A DNA stretch of 64,000 nucleotides from Drosophila miranda (GCF_003369915.1 NC_046677.1:14508001-14572000); one strand, 5' to 3'. Shown: positions 37,441-49,979, counted from the stretch's first letter. Notes: a model not told the origin generated them from the letters alone. A program made the numbers and translations.

Positions 37441-38562
37441 CCCAGAAATGCCTGGCGTGTTGGGGGGAGGGAGGAGAAACAATAAAATGGTTTGATATAA
37501 GCCATTTGGTTGCGTTATGTGCTGTGTGTTGAGAGTAGTAATATTCGCTAATAATACATCCAATTGCAGCCTTTTGTGAATATTAATGGGCCCCAAGTAC
37601 GGCAGCCGCTCCTCGTTTGTGAGCTTCTTGGAGGATCGCTTGGAGGAGCACGTCAAAGCATTGTGCCGATGTATTCGTTGAGTTCTGGCTTCAAATATAC
37701 TTTATTCAAGAAAAATATGTAACCAAGGAAAAAACCAAAAATAAACGCGACTCCGCGGCCGAAACTTGGGATTTGATATCAATATATCGATAGATATTTT
37801 TTGTTGGTAATATATTTGTATTGAAGGTGTTTTTTTTTTTAATATTATTATTGTTATTATGGATAAAACTGGACACTATTTTTCTGTTTTCTGTTTCACG
37901 CTCACGAGTTTCTGAGCGGCAAGGCCGTTCTTTTAAATACGCCCGCCCTTAAAGGTTGCTGGTGCTTACAAATGTGCTCGGCTACATGTGGCTGGAAAAT
38001 GTATGTTGCTGAGAAAAACAACAGGTAAAATGGCCCAGGAAATCCACCCTGTAAAGACTTACAAGGCTTGTAAACAAACCCTCCCTGCACAGTATAATTG
38101 AACGAACACGGTGAGGTGAGGTGGGCGCCGATAAAATTAGAGCTGAGCTGGAGCGTTCTGTTTCATTGCCCAACACTGGTGCACTATCGAATTTTGTTTT
38201 GCATACGCCAGTTCGAAGATCCAGTTCCGTGGCTCAAGCTGTAGTGCATTTGATGATTTGATTAATGATTTGAATATGACCATAAACTTGGGCAAAATGT
38301 TACTCAACTCAAGTGCAAATATTAGTATTTAGGAGATCTGTTAAGATTGTACTGCCAGTTAAGCGAACCGTGGCAGTGAATCAAGAACGCAAAAGTAAAC
38401 TGTAGTTCAGATCCATTGAACTAGTTCAGCGTTGAACTGCAGCACACAAACATCAATGTATTTTTTACATCCCTACACTGCTTCATTTTTATTTCACGGT
38501 GCAACAAAATACAGAGGAGAAAGAAAGGGGGCTTCCGAATTGAATTATCCAAAATAAAAGCC
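37441..38562. other. Intergenic region with a DRE
   Basis: No gene supported. TATCGATA (DREF site) is exact at 37785-37792, in the right place for a promoter of the minus-strand smo duplicate or of a plus-strand transcript. A stretch at 37560-37690 looks coding-like on the minus strand in two frames but I recognise nothing in it. The last ~100 bp are the leader of the gene at 38563. Confidence 0.45.
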
Positions 38563-40619
38563 ATGGACGCAGCTAAAGTAGGGTCCCAACACACTGCGAA
38601 CGATATGAAGCCACAAGCACCAAGCCAGCCGCCGGCCCCGGCGGTCGCAAAGGCAACAAACGAAAATGGTGTACAAACAGGAGGAGCAAAAAAATCAGAA
38701 ACTAAAACTGGCTCTGGTGCGTACCCACAGCTCGCTCGGTGTCCGAAGATGCTTAATCGCTAATGGATGTGTCCACAATAGCTAATTTCATGTTTACTTT
38801 CAATGCAGAATCAACACATTCCAATATGGTGGCTGAAAAAGTGGAAAAGATGGAGAAATCAAAGGCCGAGGTGTCCACTGAGAAAGTATTGATTACCATA
38901 TGCAGTGCCGATCGGAAGACCAAGAAGACGTTCATGTCCTTGCCCACGAGGAAGGATGTGATAGATAAGGGTAAGTAAAAAACAGTTCTTAAATTTATAT
39001 TAAATTAATTAAATAATAATTTCTTAACGTGCATTTATTAGCTCACAAGTATGGCCTGGCCGGCAACACCATTGTCCTGGAGAGCAATGGCTGCGAGATC
39101 TGCGAGGATGAGGTCCTCTTGTTTGCAGCCAAGGAGAAGATTCTGCTAATGCTGCTGGCCGAAACGGACGAATATGTAATTCTGCCTCCGCCCTCGCCAC
39201 TGAGCCGATCGGAGCGTGCTGGCAGCTCGGTGGATCCCAGTTTCTATGCCAACAACAGTATTGTATCGAATGCCAATGACTCGACCGTCTCCAATGACGA
39301 GACTCTGTCCCTGGCCAGCGTTACGCCCAGCAATTCAAAGACGTCGGGGCTGTTTAAAGAATTTTCGATACCTTGGAACAAGGTACCCAATGATATAATG
39401 AAATTGCTGCGAGGAAAGCACAGCCTGGGCAAGCGCCTGAACACGTTTGGCAATATCCTTGTGGATGCATTGCGGGAGTGCTCTGTTCATATACCCACAC
39501 GGGTGTTTCGACAAGTGGCCCAGCAGGCGGCCGAAAAGTACCCAGATTCGTTGCTGGAAAAGGATCGCGAAGGTCAACTGATAGCCACCACGCCCCAGTC
39601 TCTCATCTCGAAAATGATAAACCGCAACAATGCCCTGAACAGGCCGCAGAAGCGAACCAGCGGCTCCAGCAATTCGGGAAACTTTGAGATACACATCAGC
39701 AGCAAGAAGCGCAAGTCCAGTGTGGGCGCTACCTCAGCGGCCAATGGCGATGCCAAGGCCAAGGACCTGGCAGCCAATCGGGATCTGGAGGAGAAGAAGG
39801 AGCTGCTCATCTCAAGCTACCGCGGCAGCACCACTGTCGAGCCAGCCACCATTACCGAGTATATGAAGGAATGCTTCCCGCTGCAGCGCGCGTTCTTCAA
39901 CAACAACGAAAAGATTCCCGACATTACGTCCATTAAAAATAATTGGCCGTATATCTTTAACAAGGAACTGCTGTACCAGCACTTTGAGCTGCTCATGTCA
40001 ATCGATCCCCGTGTGCTGGAGAAACGTTTGACTGGCGAAAAGGAGCGCATATTCAGGTTCTTTAAGACATCAAAGAACAAGAAGATAAGTGCCCTGGAGG
40101 AGAGCAATGCCAATTTGTTGCGCGGCCTGGCCTACCATTTCAATGAGGATCCCGATTACATATTCAAGCAGCTGGACAAAGGTCCCTATCCCAAAGACGT
40201 GCTGCAGCAAATGAATCCCACAAATGCCCCCTGGGTGGCTCTAGTCAGTGAGTAGCCATTCAGCAATTAACCGATCATTATATCAAACGACTAAATCGAC
40301 TAACTCTATTTTAGATTCGCCTATCACAACAGACAATGGTGTGGAATTGCAGAGTGAGGCCATGGTCTATATTGAGGGCCAAATAATGGCCCAATTTAGC
40401 GCCAATGATGGCGATCTGCCCGACATAATTGCCCAATTGATCTGCTACTATTATACCTTCAACATGATGTACCCCAAGGAAGCCAATCAAACACTCGAAT
40501 TTATGGTCATCTACTTTCTGCAGCATGTCCCCGAGCAGGCGCGCAACTCCAAAAAGGCAGTCACAGCCAACAGCAAATTCAACCAGCTAATTGCCAAGCT
40601 GGCCAATGCAAATGGCTGA
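38563..40619 (+). CDS. Unnamed protein with CIDE-N-like region, 4 exons, 608 aa
   Basis: Exons 38563-38716, 38809-38970, 39042-40247, 40315-40619; every junction is phase 1 and fits. Residues ~1-55 are Pro/Ala/Lys-rich and disordered. Residues ~75-155 (VLITICSADRKTKKTF, GLAGNTIVLESNGCEI, EKILLMLLAETDEYV) have the look of a CAD/CIDE-N ubiquitin-like fold. Then a Ser-rich linker; ~195-300 with FSIPWNKVPNDIMKLL and VAQQAAEKYPDSL, a helical block also seen in animal proteins of unknown role; a basic stretch (SSKKRKSS) that could be a nuclear signal; and a helical C-terminal domain (FPLQRAFFNN, YIFNKELLYQHFELL) to the end. I cannot name the gene. No membrane segments. Confidence 0.85.
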
Positions 40620-40849
40620 AAATCCATAAGCCTCAAATCAATCAAGCATCAATCTCCTCCACTTCCTCGCTCTATGGAAGCCTCCTCTCTGGAGTATGGA
40701 GTACATGGAGTCTCATTCTGTTTAGTTTATTTATTATTTTTGCAGACCTATTCCACTTGTATTTGTACCACTATGTCTAAGATTTACATAAATCGTGTAG
40801 TAATGTTGTGTATACATTTCTGATTTTGTTCCCCCACCCACCCCAACGA

Positions 40850-41530
40850 CTAATATTCAATGCTCTTCTTCTGGAACGGGTTGTTCTTCCTGGCATCCGT
40901 CAACTCTTTCTTCGGCTTTGTCACCATTCCTTTCTTTTGCTTTGATTCCTTCACATTATATCCCGCTCCTCTCGCCTGCTGTGGTGGTGCCTTCACACCA
41001 TATCTGCTTAGATCTTGAATGGCCCAATTTAAGTTTGGTTTCCGATTGGCCATGGAAACGCCGAGCGTCACTTTTCTTCGATAGAAATCGCGTTCCTTAA
41101 ACGTAAAGTTTTCGGCGTTGGTTGGCAGCTCCCCCTTGGACACATCGCACTCTGCAAATGTCGACCTCCCGGGCTCTTTCTTATTCTTCCCCTGCTTTCC
41201 TTTGGATGGAGTGGGCTCATCTTCGAAGGATTCCCACGTGGTTATCTCATTACGCTTCGCTTCGATTATGTTTCGCCGGTGGTTCTGCTCCCGTTGCTTT
41301 CGGAACTCCTTCGCTTTCTCACTGTCCGCATCGAGGCGCCCAGCGTTGCCCGCCTCCGCAGCATCTTCTATAAGATCATTCTTCACGTGTTGCCATGGCT
41401 GGGCTGCCTCCTCGGGATCAGGAATGGGTGCCGGTGCCCTGTTGCGTGAAAATGGAGCGGGCTTGAACTTCTGTTTGCCCCAGGATTTGGTGCGATTCTG
41501 TAGCATCTCTTTATGGCCAGGTTTTCCCAT
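40850..41530 (-). CDS. Unnamed basic protein, single exon, 226 aa
   Basis: The ATG at 41530 (MGKPGHKEMLQNRTKSWGK) is chosen over upstream in-frame codons because the upstream residues look like leader and the DRE lies just outside. Rich in Lys, Arg and Gln, with a predicted helical middle (EKAKEFRKQREQNHRRNIIEAKRNE) and a short basic C-terminus (KKNNPFQKKSIEY). Composition suggests a nuclear or nucleolar protein; no domain recognised. Divergent from the RGG protein gene, 199 bp between ATGs. Confidence 0.78.
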   Translation of the reverse strand: MGKPGHKEMLQNRTKSWGKQKFKPAPFSRNRAPAPIPDPEEAAQPWQHVKNDLIEDAAEAGNAGRLDADSEKAKEFRKQREQNHRRNIIEAKRNEITTWESFEDEPTPSKGKQGKNKKEPGRSTFAECDVSKGELPTNAENFTFKERDFYRRKVTLGVSMANRKPNLNWAIQDLSRYGVKAPPQQARGAGYNVKESKQKKGMVTKPKKELTDARKNNPFQKKSIEY

Positions 41531-41729
41531 TATTGGGCGTTGGGTTGGTTGGGTTCGTATTTTGAACGTGTTTATTCCACAAAACAATGGTAGGGATGGC
41601 CGAAGCTGTACTCGGAATTTCGATAGCAAAGTGTATCGATAGTTGGTTAGCATCGACCATCTCCAAGCAGCACAACACGTGCGCCGGCGGTGGTAAACGA
41701 ATATTTCTTGAATTCGGCACTTTTATAGG
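41531..41729. promoter_or_regulatory. Divergent promoter with DRE
   Basis: TATCGATA is exact at 41634-41641, roughly midway between the two start codons (199 bp apart). A second CGATAG lies at 41621. DREF-driven divergent promoters are common for fly housekeeping gene pairs. Confidence 0.65.
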
Positions 41730-43515
41730 ATGCAAAACGGCCAAGTTCAGGACAAATACCATTTCTACTGCGGGGGCCCACAGAACCAAGAGATGCGCAG
41801 CCGTGGTGGCCGTGGCCGTGGCGGTGCCAATAATCCAAATTTCAACAGGCAGATCGGCAGCCCCTCTGATGGACAATCAAACGGACACCACAACAATGTG
41901 AATCAAGAACGTAGACGGGTTGGTGGCGGTGGTGGTGGTGGCGGTGGCCGTGGCAGTGGCGGTGGCGGTGGCAACCAGTCGGAGTCGTTTTCCAAATTCC
42001 GAGATCCTCATCATCACCAAGGCCAAGACAATGGATTACGTAGAGGCGGCGGCGGTGGAGGTGGCGACGGCTGGCGTGGTAGTCGTAGATCTCGCAGGTC
42101 TCGTGGACCAAGAGATGACAATCGCAGAGATCCGCAACAAAGAGGTGGTCGTAACGATAATTGGGGTGCACCAATGGAGCCCACTCCCAACATTGTGTTT
42201 AACTACGAGCCTATGGGACTAGCACAACAACCCGAAGCACAACCACCAGTGTTAGGCGGCTTAGAAGTACCACAGCTACCTGACGCTACCATGAATTATA
42301 TTCCGTTAGTTTTAGAAGCACCTGTAGAGCAGAAGCAGCCTGCCATTGAAGTAAAACCCACGGAGCCACCTGTCAACTTCAAAATCAAAAAGGAAAAGAA
42401 AGACACGCACTCGCCAGTTGTAAAACCCGCACCGCAGCCGCAGCCTGCCAAAACGCCAGAGGAGAGTAGCGACGAGAGCTCTTCGAGCAGTTCTGATGAA
42501 AGCGTTGAGGCTGGTGAAGTGGTCAAAGCTCCAGCTGAGAAAACGAAGACGGAGGTCACAGCTGCTAAGGCCCCAGTGTCCTCTTCGTCTTCCTCATCTT
42601 CCGAGGATTCTGACTCTGACAGTGAGGATAGTCCGCCGGCAGCTAAAAGCAAAACTGCAGCTAAAGGGAAGGAATCGAGTGGCAAGACGTCCAAGAAACT
42701 GAAGAAAACTCTATCCGAAGAGGATGTCATCTGCCTGGGCTCTCAGAAGCGACACTACACCATACCCGATGAGGATGAGGAGAGCAGCGAGGTGGACGAA
42801 GAAAAGAACGAGGTTGAGCAACCCAAGGCCAACAAAAGTAAAAGCAAGCAAAAAGCCGACAATGGCTGTGCAATTTGCGACAAGAAGGAAAGTACTTTTG
42901 GTATACTTAAGGGGAAAATTCTAATTTTGTTTGCATGTTCATTTGAAACAGGGCCACACCTCCTTCGAGTGCCAGATGATCTGCCGTAATTGTTCGGCTC
43001 AGTATCATAGCCTCAAGAACTGTCCAAAGCCACCGAATCTGAACATTGCTCTGCAGGCATATTTGGAGTACACCATGCAGCAGGTGGCCGTATTTAATGT
43101 GGAGCAACGTTTTGCCTTTCCCGCTGGTGCGGTGCCAGCAATGTCATCCGCGCCGGCTTCCTCTACGCCTGCCAAGTCGAAGAAGGAGAAAAAGGCTCCC
43201 AAGAAGCCCAAGAAAACGCCACAAAAGAGAATGAAACTGGAGACTGCCGCCGACGACGACGATGATGATGATGATGACGAAGGCGACGACGAAGATGAGG
43301 AGGAGGCAAGCAGCGATAGCGAAGATTCCGAACCATCTAGCGATGAGCCAGCACCCGTGGCTAAGCAAAAACGAAAGCGGAATGCAAAGCAGACAAATCC
43401 TGCCGCAAATCTACCACCGCAAGCGTTTCCATTTCCCCTGTTGGCTGCCGGCTCACCTTACAACTCCATGATGTATCCATATGCGGCGCCCTTTAGCTTT
43501 CCTAAACAACAATAA
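41730..43515 (+). CDS. RGG/acidic/zinc-knuckle protein, 2 exons (frame across intron unresolved)
   Basis: Exon 1 41730-42900 begins MQNGQVQDKYHFYCGG. It encodes an Arg-Gly-rich region (~residues 25-135, typical of RNA binding), a Pro-rich stretch, and a Ser/Glu/Asp-rich segment with Lys-rich ends (~230-370, SRP40/NOPP140-like), then NGCAICDKKESTFG. Exon 2 (from 42952 to 43515) has GHTSFEC and a perfect CCHC zinc knuckle CRNCSAQYHSLKNC (42982-43023), an acidic D/E run and a Pro/Phe-rich end. The knuckle plus RGG suggests a nuclear/nucleolar RNA-binding protein. Oddity: exon 1 ends in phase 1 at every GT donor while the only good acceptor (42951) gives phase 0, so the frames differ by one base. 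Either a base error in the GGG at the acceptor or a real frameshift. Confidence 0.75.
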
Positions 43516-44849
43516 GAGTTACAATAGTACAGAACACATGTTGGAAGTAGTTTTTAAAATATGTTGTATAAATGAATTTGGGGGAATTACCACCGTGCTT
43601 TAAACATGTAAAAAAAACAAGCATTGATGCATTTATATATAAAAAAATCAGTGTATTCCTGTTCTAAAAGTCTCCATAACATTCCTGTGGGATTAAGTTC
43701 AATAATATCTTTTTACAGCTATGTATAATTCTTCAGTTTACAGCCTGGGAACTGGGTCCTCCTTTATCTTTTTATCACATTTCCCAAGGTTCCATCTGGT
43801 TCTTGTTTCTGCTCTTTGACATATTTGTCAAAAGATACAGTAGCTGTAGGTGAATGAGCCTTGAATTTCTTGCAACTCTCGCAGACATTAATATTTTTTT
43901 ATTCGGAGACTGTTAAAATGGAATTCATAATTTTGAATCGAATTCATCGATAGTGCCAGTTTGTCCAGCCCTGGATTTTAGTATCGATGGCCGAACCGTT
44001 TTCTTCGAAACGGTTGTTGGCTCTTTTTGCTCTATTCAAATCGGTTAAGGCTCTCTTTTTCTCTCTCTTTGAATCGTATGAATCGGTAGAAACAATAAGC
44101 CCAATGCCATACACAGTTGCGGCAGCATTCAATTGCCAGTCAGCTGATTTTCGTTTGTGGGCCACAGAGTGACCGTTTCTGGTATTTTTAATAATTTTCG
44201 GTATTTTATGAGGTCAAAATTAAACCGATGGTATATCGGTATATAATGGTATATTTTGTCAATGTCATCAATCTATTAAATTTCATTTTCAAAGGTATAT
44301 AGAAATCCAATAAAAACAACTGTTTAAATTAAGCCAGTCAAGTAGAAAATTGATTCATTAATCGGATAAAACTATGTGGGCAGGGCTGACAGATAAATTT
44401 AGCTAGTTATATTCCACGGAATATAAAAATCGAGGAATAGAGAACTTGAATTTGTTAGTATATTTACGGTATATTTTTAGCATGAGACGGTATATATCTG
44501 TGGGTCGGACGGTATATTTTATCGATACACCAGTTCCAGCTGTTGCATGCCATGTTTTCTAAAATTTAGTTTTTATTTTGTTTAGTGCACAACTTATATT
44601 AGATTAGACAGTTAGATCGGTGAGATAAGGTGAGTGTTTCATATAATATATCACATAAAATTTAAACAAGGCATATCGAATTGACCAATACATAAGAATA
44701 TGGTGTACTGTACCCTTTGTCTCAGCCGTTTCACGCGGTAAGCGGTTCGTGTAGTAAGTCTTTCAATATCAACAAAACACAGACAATTTATGAAGATTAG
44801 TTTTACCAAAAACATAGAACTATGGCGGTGGCACTATGGACGTGCTCTC
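43516..44849. other. Intergenic; candidate promoter block at 44160-44640
   Basis: 3' flanks of two convergent genes, no supported ORF. From about 44170 the sequence carries repeated (C/T)GGTAT(A/T)TTT-like motifs (44179, 44199, 44250, 44470, 44511), close to fly core motif 6, then TATCGATA at 44520-44527, then 110 bp later AAG|GTGAGTG, a good splice donor on the plus strand. This looks like a promoter and first non-coding exon without an assigned gene. Confidence 0.4.
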
Positions 44850-47063
44850 CTACGTCGTGCAAAGGGCGAATTGCTCACGCTCCCGCTCTGTGCCGCAGCC
44901 GCAAGGATGGTTAAGGCCACGGGGATCTAGGCCTGGCTTGAGCATGGTCTGCTGCAGATCCCAGATGACCTCACTGGCCATGACGTTAACGGCCAGCTTG
45001 ATTATCGACAGGTAGTTGAGTGGATTGGCCGCATGGCTGAGAATGCCGCGGGCTATTTGTTCGTACAGATATTCGCGATCCAGCTCGAGCAGCTCCTCCC
45101 TTACATCCATCGTTCGGTTCTCAAAGTGACACTGAATGGCCGCAAAGACCGTCTTGTCCAGGCCGACCAGCAGCTCGCGCTTAAACTTCACCAGATAGTG
45201 TTCGATGAAGACAATCTCGTTGCGTTTCATGTGCGGCAAACGGACCTTGTCCTGGATCATCTGCTCGCCAATCTGGCTGACCACCAGCGAGGCCAGGGAT
45301 CCAGCCGGTGTGGGCCGACGCTCCGAACAAGGACGTACATCCACGAACGGATGAATCTCGTAGCTGCCCACGCCAATGGTGCTGGCCACACCGCTGAAGG
45401 AAACGTGCGACGCACGGGAGTTCTTTGGCGGAGTGCCGGACTTTGCCACCGCTGGCCCCAAGTCTATGGCATTGTGATGATCCCTGGCAAAGTTAATGAT
45501 TTGCAAAGCTTTCTGTAAGTAAGAAGATTTCATATCATGGTCTGTCAAACTCTGCCTGGAGAATCCTTAAAAACTTACATAATTCACATATTTCTTGGCA
45601 TCGCAGAGGAATTCGCGAATGCGTAAAATTAATACTTTTAGCGCGCACTCATCGTCGCTGAGATCTTCAATGAAGCCCTTCAGTATATGGTTGAGTATGT
45701 ACTGGGCCGCCTTGTAGATGGGATCGTCTGGGGCAAAGGTCAGCGGCGAATGACCCTCCATGGCAATGGCCGTATTGAGGGCATAGCAAAGTTCGCTGTC
45801 CAACAGGCCATCAAAGGTTGTCTGGTACTCCTCACAGAACGATGGCTTCTTGGGCTTGGGCTTCTTGCGCTTGCGGCGCTTTGGCTGACGCCTCAGCATC
45901 GTCTGGCGGGTGCGCTCCTTGATCTGATCCTGGATATGCTTCCATTTCAACTCGTATTTGGCCTTGTGCCGCTCAATGAACATCCCACGTTCTAACTCAA
46001 CTTCCATGAGCAGAAAGTGGAGGCGTTGCTGATTGGCAATACGCTCGTCCAGGCGCTTCTGCCAAGACTGTATCTGTTCCTCGTTGTTCTTCATCATTCG
46101 CTGCTTCTGCAGCAGACGCATGTTCTTGTTAAAGCGATCCTTCTTGAATTGGAACAGTTTTTTCTGCCTGATGAGGTACTTCCTCTGCAGATCGTGGCAT
46201 AGGCTGATGTGAGCCTGCACCCTCATATTTGTCAGCAACTTGCGATGCTCCAAGAGCATTGTCTGCATAGAGGTCAGGTTCTCCAATCGTTTCATCTTCT
46301 CCAGCGTAAGGTTGGACAGATGCACCATGCGCTCGTGCTTCTCCATGTCCAGGCGCATCTTCCTGGCCACCACCTCCTCGTAGCACTGATGACGGCCCGC
46401 CAGATTGAGGTGATCGCGCTTGGTGATCGCCTCGGCATTGGCTATCAGCAGGCGATCATGTTGTTCTGCCTCGCGACGCTTGTAGGCTTGCAGAACATAG
46501 TACAGCTGGGACTTGTGCAGCTCCTGGCGATGATGGTTGAAGGCCTTCAGATTGCAAATCACATCATTCTTTTGGGTGATCTCGCCATTCTCCCTCAAAC
46601 GCTTCAGATTACGTTCGTTGGAGTAGAAGGTCCTCAGATTCGCATCATGCAAGGGATTGTATTCAGGTATGGCCGCCCCAGTCACCGATGCATCAAACTC
46701 CTGTTTGTCGCTTTTGAACTGAATAGGAGGGGAAGGGTAAAAAAGTAGTTTAATCTAGTTTTACGTTTTAAAACGAGGAATATTGCCCTTGTACAATAGA
46801 GGAATATCCCTCAAGCAGGAATCCCTGACAATGCTGTTGATTCGTTGCACAAATCTTCCACTCACCGATTGTCCAATTTTGTTTTTGGAAAATATCACTT
46901 GATTACCGGGACACTTAAGCATCGGTAGCTTAGAGTTGAGAGGAATTAGCTCCCATCCCGGCAGACTGTTAATCGGCAGACCAGTCTTATTGCTGATCAT
47001 CTTGAGAAGTGCCGCATTGCCCGACACAGTGTTGCGGCGCGGCATAGACAGTATATCGATCAT
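44850..47063 (-). CDS. Unnamed coiled-coil protein, 3 exons, 697 aa
   Basis: Exons on the minus strand: 46765-47063, 45579-46710, 44850-45512; introns of 54 and 66 bp. Phases fit if exon 2 begins after TTCAAAAG rather than at the first AG. The product starts MIDILSMPRRNTV. Residues ~150-400 are long charged helices (KRREAEQHDRLL, KMKRLENLTSMQTMLLEHRK, RFNKNMRLLQKQRMMKN) predicted as coiled coil, followed by a very basic patch (RRQPKRRKRKKPKPKKPS) and a helical C-terminal region. No enzyme motif. The pattern is like cytoskeletal or ciliary/flagellar accessory proteins, but I do not recognise the family. Confidence 0.82.
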
Positions 47064-47196
47064 GATGCCGCGCGTTTTGGTTCCGTTTCCGTTTTCCCTG
47101 AATACTAATTTTCTCCTAGTAACATTTATTTTATATGTGTTTTGTGTGTACGAAAGAAACTTATTTTCGAATGGAGTTTTAAAATTACTGTACTGA

Positions 47197-47478
47197 TCAA
47201 CTTTGAAATTGAAAAGAATTGCCTACTATCGTTTTGGGGGATTTAAAGTTTGTAACGTATTGATATACAAAACCTATGAACATACCACAAACGACTGGAA
47301 TTAAGTCTTGCCGAAGAATGGGAGCGGTTGAACCAGCAATGCCGTTCAAGGGTATCCCCAGATTCCACACCCAAAAGCTATCCTTCTTTTCTTGATGTTT
47401 GCTACTGTTGATGATGTTGTTGTTGTTCCTGTGCCTTGTGGTGTTCTTTCCTTGTTTGCCTCTTATTTTACTGTTCAA
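47197..47478 (-). CDS. Possible small protein with one hydrophobic segment (uncertain)
   Basis: A 93-aa open frame on the minus strand. The second half reads like coding sequence (FWVWNLGIPLNGIAGS, LIPVVCGMFIGFVYQYV) with a plausible membrane segment; the first half is Asn/Lys-rich and may be leader. No homologue recognised. It could equally be chance; the upstream side contains a 21-G tract. Confidence 0.3.
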   Translation of the reverse strand: MNSKIRGKQGKNTTRHRNNNNIINSSKHQEKKDSFWVWNLGIPLNGIAGSTAPILRQDLIPVVCGMFIGFVYQYVTNFKSPKTIVGNSFQFQS

Positions 47479-47601
47479 TGGACGTGGTTAGGGTCGGGGT
47501 CGGGTCTCCTGCTTATCAAAGCTTTTCTTGTTACAGCTACCTTTGTGGATACAGAGAGGCAGAGCGGCAGAGAGAGCTTGGCGAGAGCGACAGTGCAGTG
47601 T

Positions 47602-47622
47602 GGGGGGGGGGGGGGGGGGGGG
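47602..47622 (+). repeat. Homopolymer of 21 G
   Basis: TGTG followed by 21 consecutive G and then AGAG. Long G tracts are rare in fly DNA and can form quadruplexes; they are also places where sequencing length is unreliable. Confidence 0.9.
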
Positions 47623-49979
47623 AGAGTTCGTCTTTGTCCTGTTTGTTTATCGTTGCCAAGAGGCAATAACTGTGAACCGGAAACTATAGAAAATTCAATT
47701 TATTCACAAACAAAATTCCATTCAATTTTGTTCATAAATTGTGTGCTACTGAACCGGATTCAATGTTAAATATGGCTGAGGATATGGAAAATATTATATA
47801 TTTGTATCCACAATGCAGATATCAAGCGTTTCCCATTAATTCCCTCGATTTATCATATGCAAAATCAACAAACTAAAACATTCCATTAATACACGTATCC
47901 CCACACATTATTGTATAATTTCTCTATTTGTTTTGGTAATTTGTATTTCGATTTTACGATGGCAGTAAAAATCCCCGACCCATTATTAGTTGCGCTCCAA
48001 AGAGCACAAAGACGCCAATAGTTACACCATCTGTCTGTCTGCGGCTTACATAAATCCGTGATTCGGTTTCCGTCTCTGTCTCTCTGTTGGGGGTGACCTC
48101 GTTTCCTGCATTCTGGGCATCCCATCAGATTGTTTGGCATCCCAGGCATAAATATTTACCCAATCGGTCAGGCAAACAGGCGTCAGTATGTCTGCATTGC
48201 CATAAACAAAGTAAAATTAAATATAAGGTATGTCGATGCGAAAGAAAAGTCCTTTTTCAGGCAACCGAAACCTGTTCAATACCGCAGTTTCATGAGAGGA
48301 CCTTCACATTCGCGTATGATAGGGGTCCCGCTAGGATGTTACATCCGACTTTCACGTGTGACTGTCAAAGTTGCCTTCAGTCGATAAAAACAGCTCCCGA
48401 AACAATTGTGTCGTTCGCTATAAAGTTTTTGGAAATAATCCAAACTGTAAAGCCACTCGTGGCGAATAGTATCTTTGGGTCATTCGTAGCGAAGGAGTTC
48501 TGTTCGCTTCTGCGAAATTTGTACAGCGAACATCTTTCGTGTATAACCTTCCCTCCTCTTGAATATACCTTGAATAGTTCTTTAAACTTTTGTCTTCTTT
48601 TTGTTTCGTTTGCACTAACATACATATATTGCCTTTCTCTTTCGCTCATGTAAATAAAATCACACCAAGTGCTGAAAACGTAGTACTTGCTTGCTCCAAG
48701 CACGTGCTCCAAATACGCTCTCGAGTGTGCTTTCCATTTCATCTAACACCCTGGCTCCTGGCCACTGACATTTCCCCCCACATGGCAAGCTCTCACGCGA
48801 ACCGTCGATGCCATAAATAAAAAATGATGCTGCGGTGGCATCCCAAAAACAAAACAAAAAAAAAACCAAAAAAATCTAAGAGACATACCGAAAGGTGCGT
48901 GCCAATCTCTAGTGAGCCTGTCGGTGTCCCATTTACCGTTATATAATAGTGGCTTCCTGTAACGATAAGAGCTGCTAGAGATGAGAGCGTGAGCATGGGG
49001 CTTAACGAGCTAATAATTACAAGTATTCCGATTTGAGCAGGGTCTTTCATCCTCAAGGTCAGGAAGTGCACCTGCCACGCAAGCAGGTTGATTGTCAATG
49101 AGATTATCGGGGGTAAATGTATAAAAATAGCCATTAATTGGCACTTCACAGTGCGTCTATCCTAGGAAGATTTAATGCCGTATAATCTTCTTTGAAAATT
49201 AGGCCCATAGAAGAAGCCATGGTGTTTCCCATAGCTTTGGGGCCTAAATGGTGATGAAAAGTTAGGTAGATGTCTGCTTTTCTGTAACGATTTAAATAAA
49301 ATCAGAAAACATAACTTTAAAGAGATCACGCTCATATCTCTACGAACCATCCCCTCAAAACAGCCACAAAGCATCACCATTCTGAGCCACCCCCACACCA
49401 ACACGCCCCACCCATCCAGTGAGCGCTGGGACAACTATTCACCATCCCCATCCCCATCTCTTTCCTTGTACCTTTTTTTACCGAAAACCGAATACGACTA
49501 CCGGCAAAACTTCGGACAGCTGTAGCTGGGATGGCGTTTGCTGTTGCTCTCTTTGGCTTACGCTTCTCTGTTGGCTACTAACACCCAGGGTCTATTAATA
49601 AAAGGTGAGACAAGTATAGGTAGTCTCATGAAAGGTGTTACGAATTAATTACGAATTATTAGAAAATCCCGATCTAAAACGTTTCAAAAATCAAATTGCA
49701 GTGCTTTGAAAAAATTCTTGAATTGTTTCAGAACATTGAACGATGTTGGAAACAATAATGTTATAATTTAATGTTATGTATGCATAAGAGAACAGCTTTG
49801 GATAATTTCAAAAATGTTCATACATGAAAATCATGCGAATAAATCCTCTTAGCGTTCACTGCTGGTTTTAAACTCAAACTGTGCCCTTCTTGTGTCCTCA
49901 TCGAAAAAGAGATATCTCTGGTAATGCCCTACCCTTAAGTAATTTTCCCTGGGCTGCTACCCCCCCGTTTTAACAGAGA
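47623..49979. other. Intergenic, no gene seen
   Basis: Moderately AT-rich. Open frames on both strands (such as 48087-48653 and 48377-48742) overlap each other, have no domain look and poor codon bias. Nothing recognisable. Confidence 0.5.

Noticed and set aside
43944-44165. 73-aa minus-strand open frame
   Set aside because: No motif, overlaps another frame on the opposite strand, no splice or promoter support.
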